A stretch of DNA of 64,000 nucleotides from Flavobacterium sp. CFS9 (GTDB lineage Bacteria > Bacteroidota > Bacteroidia > Flavobacteriales > Flavobacteriaceae), in assembly GCF_041154745.1 (NCBI RefSeq), contig NZ_AP031573.1:62001-126000 (forward strand), given 5' to 3'. Below the pieces are notes generated by a model. The model saw only the letters and a program-made list of their open reading frames with translations, was not told the origin of the DNA and searched no databases. A program made the translations under genes and the position numbers. Of the stretch, positions 43,712-52,757 are shown one piece after another (within the stretch, counting starts at the first letter, position 1; each line of letters opens with the position of its first letter).

Positions 43712-46543
43712 TTGAAATCATTTTATAAAATTATATTCTATCTTTTTGTTCTGTTCAGTTCAATAAAACAATACGCGCAACATCAGTCTAAGATGGAAGT
43801 CGCTGTTAATGTTGAACTCAAGACCCTGAATATCAAACAGGATATTACTTATTATAATACTTCGAATGATTCTTTGGTTTCGATAGTTCTTAACGATTGG
43901 AACAATGCTTTCTCCGATAAAAACACACCATTAGCCAGACGTTTTTCTGATGAATTTTACAGAGGTTTTCACCTGGCAAAAACTTCTGAAAGAGGAAGCA
44001 CAACTGTTTTGAGTCTTACCGACTCTGACAATTCCGCACTTGAATGGGAAAGAACTGAAAAAAATCCCGATTATATTGTCGTAAAACTAAACCGAAAATT
44101 ACGTCCGGGAGAAAAAATTGACTTGCACTTAATTTATATTACTAAAATTCCGAGTGACAAATTTACCCGTTATGGTTTTGATCAAAATGGAGGCATGAAT
44201 TTAAAAGACTGGTTCTTAACCCCCGCCCGTTTTGAGAATCACCGGTTTATGAAATACGACAATTTCAATTTGGACGATATAGCCAATGCAAGTACAGATT
44301 ATCAACTCGAAATAAAAATACCCAATCAGTACTCTATAACGACTGATTTGAATCAGATTTCGGAAGATAACACTAACTCTTCCTTTAAATCTTACCAATT
44401 TTCGGGAAAAAACAGAACTGATTTTAGTCTGTTTATTGAAAAACAAAATGGTTTCAAAAGTTACGATAACGGATCACTTGAGGTGGTTACCAATCTTAAA
44501 AACAAAAGACTAACCGAAATTCAAAGCGCCATAATCATCAATAAAGTGGTCACTTTTGCGAACTCTTTTATTGGAAAATATCCCCATCAAAAAATCACGG
44601 TTTCTCAGGTAGATTATGATCGAAATCCATTCTACGGACTGAATCAGTTACCTTCCTTTATCAGTCCGTTTTCAGACGAATTTGTTTTTGAAATTACATT
44701 CCTGAAAACTTATCTGAATAACTATCTTAAAAATAGTCTGCGTCTGGACCCCAGAAAGGACAACTGGGTTTACGACGGTATTCAGATTTATGCGATGATG
44801 AAGTACATCGAAGAAAATCATCTGGATCAAAAAATGCTGGGAAGACTTTCTGATATGAAACTTTTTTCAAGCTTCAACATCACTAATCTGACTTTCAACG
44901 AGCAATACAGCTATTACTACATGTTAATGGCTCGTAAAAATCTGGATCAGCCTTTGGGTGATCCGAAAAATACTTTAATCAAATTCAACGAACAAATCGC
45001 GAGTAAATATCGTGCAGGTTTAAGTCTTAGTTATTTAGACGATTATTTAAATCACAATATTGTTCCCGAAAGTGTGCAGCAATTCTACGATTTAAACAAA
45101 AACCAACAAACCAACCGTTACGATTTAGAAAAAATACTAACCCAAAAAAGTCCAAAAAAGATTGATTGGTTTTTCAATACCATTATAGGTTCACGCGACA
45201 TTATCGATTATAAGTTCACTCATGTTTCGAGAACGAAAGACACTGTCGCTTTTCGAATAAAAAACAGAACCGGCATCTATGCTCCGATTCCTATCTATGG
45301 GATTAATAAAAATGAAGTTGTTTTTAAAGAATGGGTTGAGCCAAAAACAGCCGATTCTACTTATATCTTTGAGCGAAAAAATGCCGACAAGATTGTTATC
45401 AACTATGACAATGAGGTTCCGGAGTACAACCAAAGAAACAACTGGAGATCCATAAAAAGCCTGGTTATTACTAATCGTCCGATCAAATTTAATTTTGCCA
45501 AAGATCTCGAAGATCCATATTATAATCAGATTTTATATATCCCGACGCTTACCTATAACTATTATGACGGCTTAACTCCCGGTATGCGTCTTCATAACAA
45601 AACAATTCTGGACAAACCTTTCACTTTTGATATCAATCCGGCTTATTCGATTAATGCTAAAACTTTTTCCGGTTCTTCCTCATTTTCCTGGAATCAATAC
45701 TACCGAAACAGTACCTTATATAATGTACGTTATTCTTTAAGCCAAAACTATTACCACTACGCTCCTGATGCGACCTATTTGAGACTGAATCCCATGGTAC
45801 AGTTTAGAATACGTGAAGAAAACTTCAGAGATAACCGAAAACAACTGATCATGTTCAGGCAGGTTATTGTAAATCGTGAAGCAAGCACTTACATCACAGA
45901 CAATTCGACACCAAATTACTCCGTTTTCAATGCTCGTTACGTTAATACAAAAACGGAACTGGTCAATCATTTTAATTTTATGACGGATGTTCAGTTCTCG
46001 GGAAAATTTGGAAAAGTAGCCGCAGAAATTGAATACAGAAGACTTTTTGAAAACAATCGCAAACTAAATTTAAGATTGTACGCCGGAAGTTTTTTATACA
46101 ATCGAACAAACTCTGATTATTTCAGTTTTGGTTTAGACCGACCATCTGATTATATGTTTGATTACAATTTTTTCGGAAGATCAGAAAGTACCGGAATTTT
46201 CAGTCAGCAATACGTAATAGCTGAAGGTGGTTTTAAATCTAAAATAGCACCAAGATATGCCAATCAATGGATGGCTACCCTAAATGCGAGCTACGCTATA
46301 TGGAACTGGATTGAGATTTACGGAGATGTAGGCTTCATGAGAAGCAAGCATCAAAGCGAAGATTTCAGATATGATAGTGGTATTCGGTTAAATTTAGTTC
46401 CGGACTATTTTGAATTGTACTTTCCGGTTTATTCGAATAACGGATGGGAGATTTCACAAAATAAATACAGCGAAAAAATACGATTTATCGTCACATTTTC
46501 ACCAAAAACATTACTTAATCTTTTCACTAGAAAATGGCTTTAA
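43712..46543 (+). CDS. Degenerate M1-type aminopeptidase fused to a C-terminal outer-membrane barrel-like region
   Basis: This is a 943-aa protein. The best start is TTG at 43712, giving signal peptide MKSFYKIIFYLFVLFSSI; the next ATG (residue 28) would lose it. Residues 25-500 resemble the M1 gluzincin fold: a beta-rich N-domain, GYxxYPxxxxxV-like PHQKITVSQVDYDRNPFYGL, then FEITF (326-330) where the HExxH zinc motif should be, and NWVYDGIQIY (351-360) in place of WLNEGFA. Both zinc His are Phe and the Glu is Asp, so zinc peptidase activity is unlikely. Residues ~600-943 are aromatic, strand-rich and end in VTFSPKTLLNLFTRKWL, like an outer-membrane barrel. Function unknown. Confidence 0.75.
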   Translation: MKSFYKIIFYLFVLFSSIKQYAQHQSKMEVAVNVELKTLNIKQDITYYNTSNDSLVSIVLNDWNNAFSDKNTPLARRFSDEFYRGFHLAKTSERGSTTVLSLTDSDNSALEWERTEKNPDYIVVKLNRKLRPGEKIDLHLIYITKIPSDKFTRYGFDQNGGMNLKDWFLTPARFENHRFMKYDNFNLDDIANASTDYQLEIKIPNQYSITTDLNQISEDNTNSSFKSYQFSGKNRTDFSLFIEKQNGFKSYDNGSLEVVTNLKNKRLTEIQSAIIINKVVTFANSFIGKYPHQKITVSQVDYDRNPFYGLNQLPSFISPFSDEFVFEITFLKTYLNNYLKNSLRLDPRKDNWVYDGIQIYAMMKYIEENHLDQKMLGRLSDMKLFSSFNITNLTFNEQYSYYYMLMARKNLDQPLGDPKNTLIKFNEQIASKYRAGLSLSYLDDYLNHNIVPESVQQFYDLNKNQQTNRYDLEKILTQKSPKKIDWFFNTIIGSRDIIDYKFTHVSRTKDTVAFRIKNRTGIYAPIPIYGINKNEVVFKEWVEPKTADSTYIFERKNADKIVINYDNEVPEYNQRNNWRSIKSLVITNRPIKFNFAKDLEDPYYNQILYIPTLTYNYYDGLTPGMRLHNKTILDKPFTFDINPAYSINAKTFSGSSSFSWNQYYRNSTLYNVRYSLSQNYYHYAPDATYLRLNPMVQFRIREENFRDNRKQLIMFRQVIVNREASTYITDNSTPNYSVFNARYVNTKTELVNHFNFMTDVQFSGKFGKVAAEIEYRRLFENNRKLNLRLYAGSFLYNRTNSDYFSFGLDRPSDYMFDYNFFGRSESTGIFSQQYVIAEGGFKSKIAPRYANQWMATLNASYAIWNWIEIYGDVGFMRSKHQSEDFRYDSGIRLNLVPDYFELYFPVYSNNGWEISQNKYSEKIRFIVTFSPKTLLNLFTRKWL

Positions 46544-46697
46544 TCGAATGAATTAGTTATAAAAACATAAGTTATTCGCATAAAAAAAACAAAAACACTA
46601 AATATCACTTAAAAAACACACCCTGTTTTAGCAATTTAATTACAGATAATTAAATTATATTTACTTTAATGAATTATGATTATTGATACTTTTTAAT

Positions 46698-46705
46698 TAT
46701 TTTTG
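46698..46705 (+). promoter_or_regulatory. -7 promoter box of the E1 dehydrogenase gene
   Basis: TATTTTTG matches TAnnTTTG, 26 bp before the ATG at 46732. Confidence 0.45.
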
Positions 46706-46731
46706 CTCCGAAACATTACCCATTTGAGATT

Positions 46732-49143
46732 ATGATTAAAGAAAAAAATAATACTACACTTACTTTCGAAGATTTCAAAACTGAAGTAATGAACGACTAC
46801 AAAATTGCGGTTACGAGCCGTGAATGTAGTCTTTTAGGACGTAAAGAGGTATTGACAGGGAAAGCCAAATTTGGAATATTTGGAGACGGTAAAGAAGTTC
46901 CACAACTTGCCATGGCGAAAGCCTTTAAAAATGGTGATTTCCGTTCCGGATACTACCGCGATCAGACTTTTATGATGGCTATTGGCGAATTGACTCCAAA
47001 ACAGTTTTTCGCAGGTTTATACGGTCATACCGATTTAGATTTTGATCCAATGTCTGCCGGAAGACAAATGGGAGGACACTTTGTAACACATAGTTTAAAC
47101 GAAGACGGCTCCTGGAAAGATTTAACAAAACAAAAAAATTCAAGCGCAGATATATCTCCTACAGCCGGACAAATGCCTAGATTATTAGGATTGGCACAGG
47201 CTTCTAAAATTTATAGAAATGTTGACGGAATTACTGTTAAAGATAAATTTACAGTAGACGGAAACGAAGTTGCCTGGGGAACTATCGGAAATGCAAGTAC
47301 ATCTGAAGGCTTGTTCTTTGAAACTATAAACGCTGCCGGAGTTCTACAAGTTCCAATGGTAATGAGTGTTTGGGATGATGAATACGGAATTTCGGTTCAC
47401 GCCAGACATCAGACTACAAAAGAAAACATCTCTGAGATTTTAAAAGGATACCAACGCGATGAAGATTCTAAAGGTTATGAAATTTTCAGAGTTAAAGGCT
47501 GGGATTATGCAGAGTTGGTTTCGACTTACGAAAGAGCGGGCGCTATTGCACGTGAAGAGCACATTCCGGTTTTAATTCACGTAAACGAATTAACACAACC
47601 TCAGGGACATTCTACTTCCGGTTCACACGAACGTTATAAAAACGCAGAGAGACTGGCTTGGGAAAAAGATTTTGACTGTATCCGTCAGATGCGTTTGTGG
47701 ATGATTGCTATTAACATTGCATCACCTGAAGAATTAGCTGAAATTGATTTTGAATTGAAAAAAGAAGTCCTTGAAGCTAAAAAAGAGGCTTGGAATTCTT
47801 TCATCAATCCAATTATTGAAGATCAGAAAAATCTTTTGGCTTTGTTAGGTCAAATTGCTGAAGCCAGCATCAATCACAAAGAAAGAATACAAAAATATAT
47901 TTCGGAATTAAGCGCTATAAAATCACCTTTAAAAAAGGAAATGCTTGCTATAGCAAGAAAGATATTGCGTTTTATTGAAGTGCCAAACAGTAAAGTTTTA
48001 TTATCGAACTGGATTACAAACTACATTAAAATTACACAGCCAAGATTCAGCAGTAACTTATACTCTGATTCTGAATTAAATGTATTTTCAGTTGAAAAAG
48101 TACTTCCGAAATATGCCGAAGACGCGAAAGCGGACCTTGACGGAAGAATGATTTTACGTGATAACTTTGATGCTTTATTTACTAAATATCCGGAAACCTT
48201 AATTTTTGGTGAGGATGTTGGAAATATTGGTGACGTAAATCAGGGATTAGAAGGGATGCAGGAAAAATATGGAGAACTTCGTGTTGCCGATATCGGAATC
48301 CGTGAAGCTACCATCATTGGTCAGGGAATTGGAATGGCTTTAAGAGGTCTGCGTCCAATTGCTGAAATTCAATACTTAGATTATTTACTATATGCTATCC
48401 AAATCATGAGTGATGATTTGGCAACATTGCAATACAGAACGGTAGGAAAACAAAAAGCACCGTTAATCATCAGAACCCGTGGACACCGTTTAGAAGGTAT
48501 CTGGCATTCAGGTTCACCAATGGGAATGATTATCAATGCTATTCGTGGTATTCACGTTTTGGTTCCGAGAAACATGACTCAGGCTGCAGGATTCTACAAC
48601 ACCCTTTTAGAATGTGATGAACCGGCTTTAGTAATTGAATGTTTGAATGGTTACCGTTTAAAAGAAAAAACGCCTTTAAACTTTGGTGAATTCAAAACAC
48701 CAATTGGTGTAGTTGAAACGCTAAAAGAAGGTTCAGATATTACACTTGTTTCTTACGGATCGACGCTAAGATTAGTAGAGCAGGCTGCTGTTGAATTGTT
48801 AGATTTAGGTATAGACTGTGAAGTTATCGACATTCAGTCTCTTCTTCCTTTTGACGTCAATAAGGACATTGTAAAAAGTATCGCTAAAACCAACCGTTTG
48901 TTAGTAATTGACGAAGATGTTCCTGGTGGAGCTTCTGCGTTTATTTTACAGCAAATCATGGAAGAACAGGATGCTTACCACCATTTAGACAGTAAACCGC
49001 AAACGCTTGCTGCAAAAGAGCACAGACCGGCTTATGGAACTGATGGTGATTATTTCTCAAAACCTTCCGCAGAAGATATTTTCGAAAAAGTCTACAGCAT
49101 GATGCATGAAGCTAATCCTTCTAAATACCCTGCTTTATACTAA
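46732..49143 (+). CDS. 2-oxoacid dehydrogenase E1, fused alpha and beta subunits (probably branched-chain type)
   Basis: This 803-aa protein joins the E1 alpha region (about 20-380) and beta region (about 465-800; TLIFGEDVGNIGDV, VADIGIREATIIGQGIGMAL, RTRGHRLEGIWHSGSPMG). E1 uses thiamine diphosphate to decarboxylate a 2-oxoacid and pass the acyl group to E2 lipoate. The ThDP/Mg site reads GNASTSEG (186-193) and WDDEYGIS (214-221) instead of GxGxxxEG and the usual NNxYxIS, so one metal-binding Asn is Asp here. Fused E1 of this kind is often annotated in Flavobacteriia as 2-oxoisovalerate dehydrogenase. Pyruvate is a possible alternative substrate. It has its own promoter and terminator. Confidence 0.88.
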   Translation: MIKEKNNTTLTFEDFKTEVMNDYKIAVTSRECSLLGRKEVLTGKAKFGIFGDGKEVPQLAMAKAFKNGDFRSGYYRDQTFMMAIGELTPKQFFAGLYGHTDLDFDPMSAGRQMGGHFVTHSLNEDGSWKDLTKQKNSSADISPTAGQMPRLLGLAQASKIYRNVDGITVKDKFTVDGNEVAWGTIGNASTSEGLFFETINAAGVLQVPMVMSVWDDEYGISVHARHQTTKENISEILKGYQRDEDSKGYEIFRVKGWDYAELVSTYERAGAIAREEHIPVLIHVNELTQPQGHSTSGSHERYKNAERLAWEKDFDCIRQMRLWMIAINIASPEELAEIDFELKKEVLEAKKEAWNSFINPIIEDQKNLLALLGQIAEASINHKERIQKYISELSAIKSPLKKEMLAIARKILRFIEVPNSKVLLSNWITNYIKITQPRFSSNLYSDSELNVFSVEKVLPKYAEDAKADLDGRMILRDNFDALFTKYPETLIFGEDVGNIGDVNQGLEGMQEKYGELRVADIGIREATIIGQGIGMALRGLRPIAEIQYLDYLLYAIQIMSDDLATLQYRTVGKQKAPLIIRTRGHRLEGIWHSGSPMGMIINAIRGIHVLVPRNMTQAAGFYNTLLECDEPALVIECLNGYRLKEKTPLNFGEFKTPIGVVETLKEGSDITLVSYGSTLRLVEQAAVELLDLGIDCEVIDIQSLLPFDVNKDIVKSIAKTNRLLVIDEDVPGGASAFILQQIMEEQDAYHHLDSKPQTLAAKEHRPAYGTDGDYFSKPSAEDIFEKVYSMMHEANPSKYPALY

Positions 49144-49161
49144 GAATTTAATTCACTATAC

Positions 49162-49206
49162 AAAAACTCCCCAAAAGAAAATATTTCGTTTGGGGAGTTT
49201 TTTTTT
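49162..49206. terminator. Terminator after the E1 gene
   Basis: Perfect 14-bp arms AAAAACTCCCCAAA (49162-49175) and TTTGGGGAGTTTTT (49189-49202), then a T run. It stands between convergent E1 and kdsB. Confidence 0.88.
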
Positions 49207-49213
49207 GTTCCGA

Positions 49214-49332
49214 GTTTCAAGTTTCAAGTTTCAGGTTCCAGGTTTCAGGTTCCACATCTAACTTCTAACATTTTACATTTTACATTTTACATTTTACATT
49301 TTACATTTTACATTTTACATTTTACATTTCAC
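49214..49332. repeat. Heptamer-periodic array, 17 units in one register
   Basis: Every 7 bp from 49214 begins a related unit: GTTTCAA x2, GTTTCAG, GTTCCAG, GTTTCAG, GTTCCAC (49214-49255), then ATCTAAC, TTCTAAC, eight identical ATTTTAC (49270-49325) and ATTTCAC. The register does not break where the unit sequence changes. It lies just after the kdsB stop (minus strand) and between two convergent genes. No flanking spacers or cas genes, so not CRISPR. A second array of the same two-part design is at 56923. Confidence 0.85.
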
Positions 49333-49357
49333 CAATTCCAGAACCAACCTGCTTCAA

Positions 49358-50092
49358 TTAAATATCCTTTAAAATTGCTCTTGCTTTTTCCAAATCCTCA
49401 GCAGTATCAATTCCGATTCCGACATGAGTAGTTTCTACCATTTTAATGCGTTTGCCGAATTCTAAATAACGCAATTGCTCTAATTTCTCAGAAGCTTCTA
49501 AAGATTTCATCGGCAGACTGTAAAAATCCAGTAAGGCTTGTTTTCTAAAAGCATAAATTCCGATGTGCTGAAAATAACGTACCCCAACCTCTTTATCTCT
49601 TGGATACGGAATTACCGATCTCGAAAAATACAAAGCAAACTGCGACTGATCGACCACTACTTTTACATTATTCGGATTGTTAATTTCTGTTTCATCTGTA
49701 ATCTCACGCATTAAAGAAGCCAGATCTATTTTGCGTTCTCTATCCTCTTTAAACACAGACAAAACCTGCTCTAAAGGTCCTGCTTCAGTAAAAGGTTCAT
49801 CCCCTTGTACATTAACCACAATATCAACATCAAGACCCGCAACTGCTTCTGCAATTCGATCACTTCCGGATTCGTGTTCTTTAATACTCATAATAGCTTT
49901 CCCGCCCTGATTTACAATTTCGTTATAAATTAAATCGGAATCCGTTACCACAAATACATCGTCAAACAATTTGGTAGCAACGGTTGCTTCATACGTTCTT
50001 AAAATTACCGTTTTCCCTCCTAAATCCTGCATTAGTTTAGCAGGAAAACGTGTTGATGCATATCGTGCCGGAATTACAGCTATTATCTTCAT
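49358..50092 (-). CDS. kdsB: 3-deoxy-manno-octulosonate cytidylyltransferase
   Basis: This 244-aa protein opens with [20 protein letters not shown], the nucleotidyltransferase N-terminus of KdsB. It has [17 protein letters not shown] and [10 protein letters not shown] (about residues 92-101), which bind CTP and metal. The enzyme activates Kdo as CMP-Kdo for attachment to lipid A, in the same pathway as the LpxL-like enzyme at 31368. Length is normal (about 245 aa). A TACATTTG box lies upstream. Confidence 0.95.
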   Translation of the reverse strand: MKIIAVIPARYASTRFPAKLMQDLGGKTVILRTYEATVATKLFDDVFVVTDSDLIYNEIVNQGGKAIMSIKEHESGSDRIAEAVAGLDVDIVVNVQGDEPFTEAGPLEQVLSVFKEDRERKIDLASLMREITDETEINNPNNVKVVVDQSQFALYFSRSVIPYPRDKEVGVRYFQHIGIYAFRKQALLDFYSLPMKSLEASEKLEQLRYLEFGKRIKMVETTHVGIGIDTAEDLEKARAILKDI

Positions 50093-50119
50093 TTTATTTT
50101 TCTTTTATAAACTTCTAAA

Positions 50120-50127
50120 CAAATGTA
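50120..50127 (-). promoter_or_regulatory. -7 promoter box of kdsB
   Basis: The minus strand reads TACATTTG (TAnnTTTG), 28 bp before the ATG at 50092. Confidence 0.45.
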
Positions 50128-50232
50128 ACTATTCAAAACTAATAAGTTTAAAAAAAATATTCTATGCTGCAATTTACAAATCTGAAGAGCAGCACCTTAA
50201 AAAATGCATTATATTTATCAGAAAAAACCACC

Positions 50233-51570
50233 ATGAAAAAACACCTGATTTTGCCCCTGCTTTTATTAAACTTAACTTTTATTCCCTCGGCCTTCTGCCA
50301 AAACAAAACTACAATAAACAATGCCTTTACAGATCGCGTTTTCGACGGACAGGGATATCAGCCAGCTTCCAGTCTAAAATGGAAATTCAAAACTAACGGT
50401 AAAATTTTCTCTTCTCCCGTTGCACGAAACGGTGTAGTTTACATTGGCAGTGAAGATGGTTTTCTTTATGCTATTGAAGAAAACTCAGGAAAAATAAAGT
50501 GGAAATTCAAAACCAACGGAGCCATTCACAGTACTCCGGGCATCTTTGGAAATTCTGTTTTCTTTGGAAGTTTTGACGGAAATTATTACGCGGTAAACAC
50601 TCAAAACGGGAAATTAATCTGGAAATTTAAAACCGGTGGAGAACACTGGTATGGAGAAAAAGGCATATTCGGATTAAAGCCGGAAACCCAATACATGGAT
50701 GATTTATGGAGTTTTTATCTGTCATCTCCGGTAGTTTATGAAAAAGAAAAAAAAGCTGTTGTGCTATTTGGAAGCAGCGATGGAAATGTTTATTCGCTGG
50801 ATGCCAAAACAGGAAGTTTAAAATGGAAGTTTAAAACCAACGGACCTGTACACGGAACTCCGGTAATCGATCAGAATAAAATTTACGTTGGCGGTTGGGA
50901 TGCAGTTCTATACGCCTTAAACATAGAAAACGGTAAAGAAATCTGGCGTTTTGCAACGGGTACAAAAATAGGCTTTAAAGGAATCCAGTCCGCTGTAGCT
51001 GTCGCTGACGGAAAAGTCTTTTTTGGAGCCAGAGAGCCATTCTTCTTTGCTCTTGAAGCCGAAACCGGAAAATTGATTTGGAAATACGATGCCGAAAATT
51101 CCTGGGTTTTAAGTACTGCGGTTATTCAGAATAACACGGTTTATGTAGGAACCTCAGACACTTATGCTCTGCTGGCTTTGGACGCCCGAAATGGTGCAGA
51201 AAAATATCGATTCAAAACCAATGGTTACGTCTATAATTCTCCAGCTATAGCAGGAAGCACTATTTATTTTGGTGATTTTACAGGGAATTTCTTCAGTTTA
51301 GATCTGCTTTCTAACGGAAAGAAATCGAAAACTATAAGTACTGAAAATCGAAAACAATTTGCTTCAACTGTCTTAAAAAATGATCTTTTAGATTCCGGTC
51401 ATGCCGCTCACAATACTGATCTTTCTCTATATAAAAATAACAAAATGGCAATGGATGAATTATACAAATTGGGACCAATTGTTTCTTCACCATTTATCAA
51501 CAAGAACACTATTTATTTTGGAAGTGCCGACGGTTATCTGTACGCGTATAACTTAGAAAAAGAATCATAA
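50233..51570 (+). CDS. Exported PQQ-type beta-propeller protein
   Basis: I start at ATG 50233, which gives 445 aa with signal peptide MKKHLILPLLLLNLTFIPSAFC; the upstream ATG at 50164 would bury the signal. The mature part is built of propeller blades with the repeated strand LKWKFKTNG or LIWKFKTGG and [YF]IGSEDGFLYAI-type turns, at least six copies. This is the PQQ-binding-like/BamB-like fold. I see no catalytic dehydrogenase part, so it is likely a periplasmic binding or scaffold protein. It is divergent from kdsB and convergent with the DODA gene. Confidence 0.85.
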   Translation: MKKHLILPLLLLNLTFIPSAFCQNKTTINNAFTDRVFDGQGYQPASSLKWKFKTNGKIFSSPVARNGVVYIGSEDGFLYAIEENSGKIKWKFKTNGAIHSTPGIFGNSVFFGSFDGNYYAVNTQNGKLIWKFKTGGEHWYGEKGIFGLKPETQYMDDLWSFYLSSPVVYEKEKKAVVLFGSSDGNVYSLDAKTGSLKWKFKTNGPVHGTPVIDQNKIYVGGWDAVLYALNIENGKEIWRFATGTKIGFKGIQSAVAVADGKVFFGAREPFFFALEAETGKLIWKYDAENSWVLSTAVIQNNTVYVGTSDTYALLALDARNGAEKYRFKTNGYVYNSPAIAGSTIYFGDFTGNFFSLDLLSNGKKSKTISTENRKQFASTVLKNDLLDSGHAAHNTDLSLYKNNKMAMDELYKLGPIVSSPFINKNTIYFGSADGYLYAYNLEKES

Positions 51571-51580
51571 ATTATGATTT

Positions 51581-51814
51581 CGCAGAGATTCACAAAGATG
51601 CCACGGAGATTCGCTAAGATTCTTTTTCTTTTGCTTCTGAAGATAATATAGAAGAGTTTCACGCAGATTTTGCAAATTCAGCAGATTAAATTTAGCCGAA
51701 TGTATTCAGAATTCTACGAGAAAATCTACTGAATCTGCAAAATCTGCGTTACAAAAATCACACAACATGTAAAAAAATCCGTGAATCTCTGCGATATCTT
51801 TGTGAATCTCTGCG
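51581..51814. repeat. Nested inverted repeat between the propeller and dioxygenase genes
   Basis: Outer arms of 19 bp match perfectly: CGCAGAGATTCACAAAGAT (51581-51599) and its complement (51796-51814). Inside lie 27-bp arms at 51661-51687 and 51723-51749 that match at 25 of 27 positions (cores ACGCAGATTTTGCA and TGCAAAATCTGCGT). GTGAATCTCTGCG also occurs twice directly at 51781 and 51803. The 274-bp space carries no gene. The whole can fold into a long branched hairpin between convergent genes. Confidence 0.75.
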
Positions 51815-51844
51815 TAATAATCCGTAGAGATTCACAAAATCGCA

Positions 51845-52675
51845 TTACATTATTTTAACCGATGTCATACTTAAAGACCCAGCCAATAGTTTATCATTAA
51901 ACAAACTGAGTTCTTCTGATTTTTCTTTTAACCCTAAAGTATACAGTAATGGTAAATAATGTTCAGGAGTAGGAATTGCCAATTGGGTTGCTTTATTCAT
52001 TTTTTCAAAGTCAATCAAAGGCTGGAAATTATCATCCAATAAGTAACCGTTGATGGTTTCTCGTGCTTCAATTGCCCAATCGTAACCGTAATTGTCTTTA
52101 TCAAAGTTCCTGAAATCGACCAATCGTAAATTATGAACAATGTTTCCGCTTCCAATAATCAAAACTCCTTTGCGGCGCAACGATTGCAGCTTTTGTGCCA
52201 ACTCAAAATGGTATTGTCCTGACTTCGTATAATTGATACTCAACTGAATCACCGGAACGTTTGCTTCCGGATACAGATGTTTAATTACACTCCAGGCACC
52301 ATGATCCAGTCCCCAGTGCTCGTCTAAATCTACAAGTACAGGTTCTAATATTTTTTTAGTCTCCTGAGCCAGTTCCGGGCTCCCTTTTGCAGGATATTGT
52401 ACGTCAAAAAGAGCTTGTGGAAATCCTCCAAAATCATGAATCGTTCTGGGCATTTGCATCGAAGTCACCTTAGTTCCGTTGGTAAACCAGTGAGCAGAAA
52501 CACACAAAATAGCATTGGGCTGCGGAAGTGTTTTTGCCAGATTTCGAAAACCGGTTACAAACTGATTTTCCTCAATCGCATTCATCGGACTCCCGTGTCC
52601 CAAAAACAAAACCGGCATTTTATCCGTATTCGAAAACGAAGATGAAATCGAATGTAAATCGTTTAGTGTTGTCAT
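51845..52675 (-). CDS. ygiD: Extradiol dioxygenase of the DODA/YgiD family
   Basis: This 276-aa protein has the class III ring-cleaving dioxygenase metal ligands in order: His in FLGHGSPMNA, His in VSAHWFTNG, His in GLDHGAWSV and the later NIVHNLRL segment. These define the 4,5-DOPA extradiol dioxygenase family; E. coli YgiD has this activity on L-DOPA. The natural substrate here is unknown. The gene stands alone; the helicase gene behind it is on the same strand with its own start region. Confidence 0.9.
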   Translation of the reverse strand: MTTLNDLHSISSSFSNTDKMPVLFLGHGSPMNAIEENQFVTGFRNLAKTLPQPNAILCVSAHWFTNGTKVTSMQMPRTIHDFGGFPQALFDVQYPAKGSPELAQETKKILEPVLVDLDEHWGLDHGAWSVIKHLYPEANVPVIQLSINYTKSGQYHFELAQKLQSLRRKGVLIIGSGNIVHNLRLVDFRNFDKDNYGYDWAIEARETINGYLLDDNFQPLIDFEKMNKATQLAIPTPEHYLPLLYTLGLKEKSEELSLFNDKLLAGSLSMTSVKIM

Positions 52676-52757
52676 AGTAAAAGGTTATCACACGAATTTC
52701 ACAGATCTTACCAATACTAAATCTAAAAAATTCGTGACAATTAGTGAAATTCGTACT

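Noticed and set aside
49214..49332. Heptamer array considered as a CRISPR
   Set aside because: Units are 7 bp and contiguous, with no spacers and no cas genes.
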